The notes under the pieces were generated by a model that was not told the origin of the DNA, did no database searches, and saw only the letters and a program-made list of their open reading frames with translations. Shown in pieces: positions 7,053-7,531 of a stretch of DNA of 7,531 bases. Location of the stretch: contig DOVP01000142.1 in assembly GCA_003520025.1 (NCBI GenBank), forward strand, positions 9,983 through 17,513, in the 5' to 3' direction. The stretch is from Phycisphaerales bacterium (GTDB lineage Bacteria > Planctomycetota > Phycisphaerae > Phycisphaerales > SM1A02). Within the stretch, counting starts at the first letter, position 1. Every line of letters starts with the position of its first letter. The translations under genes were made by a program, and so were the position numbers.

Positions 7053-7058
7053 TTCAGC

Positions 7059-7531
7059 ATGTCCGATCGTTCAGATATCGAATCTGTTCTGCACGAAGAG
7101 CGGGTATTCGAGCCACCGGCAGACTTTCAGGACCGCGTGGGCGGCGCGTGGGTGGAGTCGATGGAGATGTATCACGAACTCCACCGCCAGAGTCTCGAGA
7201 ACGGCGAGGACTTCTGGGCGGCGGTTGCCAACGAACTTGACTGGTTCAAGAAGTGGGACACCGTGCTGGAATGGGACTGCCCGGACGCGAGGTGGTTCTC
7301 TGGTGGCAAGATCAATGCCTGTCACAATTGTGTCGATCGCATCATCGATCTCGGCTATGGCGACGAAACGGCAATCATCTGGGAAGGTGAGCCGATGCTC
7401 GAGGACGGCCCCGAGATTCGCCAGCTGACCTATCGCGATCTCAAGAACGAAGTGAGCCGCTTTGCGAACGTCCTCAAGGAACGTGGTGTCAAACGCGGCG
7501 ATGTGGTGACCATCTATATGGGCATGGTTCC
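7059..7531 (+). CDS. acs: Acetyl-CoA synthetase (AMP-forming), N-terminal part
   Basis: The first 157 codons are present and the frame is open to the window edge; a full enzyme is about 650 aa. It activates acetate with ATP to acetyl-AMP and then forms acetyl-CoA in the cytoplasm, feeding the TCA cycle or lipid synthesis. The N-terminal ACAS domain is recognisable: FEPPADFQDRV near residue 17, FWAAVANEL near 52, WFSGGKINACHNCVDR near 87-102, TAIIWEGEP near 111, LTYRDLKNEVSRFANVLK and GDVVTIYMGMVP at the edge. The ATP-binding P-loop-like motif and the regulatory lysine lie beyond the window. YMGM is found where many homologs have YMPM. A related propionyl-CoA synthetase cannot be fully excluded from this part alone. 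It has no obvious functional link to the chaperone genes. Confidence 0.9.
   Translation, partial: MSDRSDIESVLHEERVFEPPADFQDRVGGAWVESMEMYHELHRQSLENGEDFWAAVANELDWFKKWDTVLEWDCPDARWFSGGKINACHNCVDRIIDLGYGDETAIIWEGEPMLEDGPEIRQLTYRDLKNEVSRFANVLKERGVKRGDVVTIYMGMV

Noticed and set aside
7012..7058. Intrinsic terminator between rnr and acs
   Set aside because: Only short arms (ATCCG/CGGAT and GATC/GATC) are present, and no T-run follows.

Overview
The window is a compact, all-plus-strand protein-quality-control locus from a GC-rich bacterium. Gene order is groEL (3' end only) - groES - second groEL - dnaJ - grpE - fmdB-type zinc ribbon - decayed beta-helix fragment - rnr (RNase R) - acs (5' end only). 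Three things point to Planctomycetota, most likely class Phycisphaerae: two groEL copies flanking one groES, Shine-Dalgarno (SD) motifs missing from several genes, and a remnant resembling the 'SIQ-AID-AA-PGD' beta-helix proteins I associate with that class. This placement is an inference from memory of gene content. No rRNA or marker-tree evidence is present.

Bases 1-2085 hold the chaperonin block. The upstream GroEL is seen only as its Gly-Gly-Met tail. GroES (95 aa) and a complete second GroEL (537 aa) follow. The second GroEL keeps the ATPase aspartates and the apical hydrophobic residues but has no GGM tail. A 17-bp hairpin (2106-2142) lies between this block and dnaJ.

Bases 2162-4409 hold DnaJ (378 aa, full J domain and four zinc motifs), GrpE (192 aa) and a 168-aa FmdB-family zinc-ribbon protein with a long Lys/Ala/Glu-rich tail. 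They are spaced by 21 and 4 nt, consistent with one transcript. DnaJ and GrpE are the co-chaperone and nucleotide-exchange factor of DnaK, whose gene is not in the window.

Bases 4410-4692 (283 nt) hold no intact gene. They contain a short reading frame resembling the first turn of a right-handed beta-helix protein, cut off by a stop codon. Bases 4693-7011 encode a complete RNase R (772 aa) with all four catalytic aspartates. An acetyl-CoA synthetase gene with a strong SD begins at 7059 and runs off the end.

I found no CRISPR array, tRNA, rRNA, insertion sequence or phage gene, and no convincing sigma-70 promoter or CIRCE operator. The core genes are well-known families. The less ordinary points are the paired chaperonins with different C-terminal tails, the strong hairpin before dnaJ, the FmdB tail and the beta-helix remnant. 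I do not see a new biological system here.
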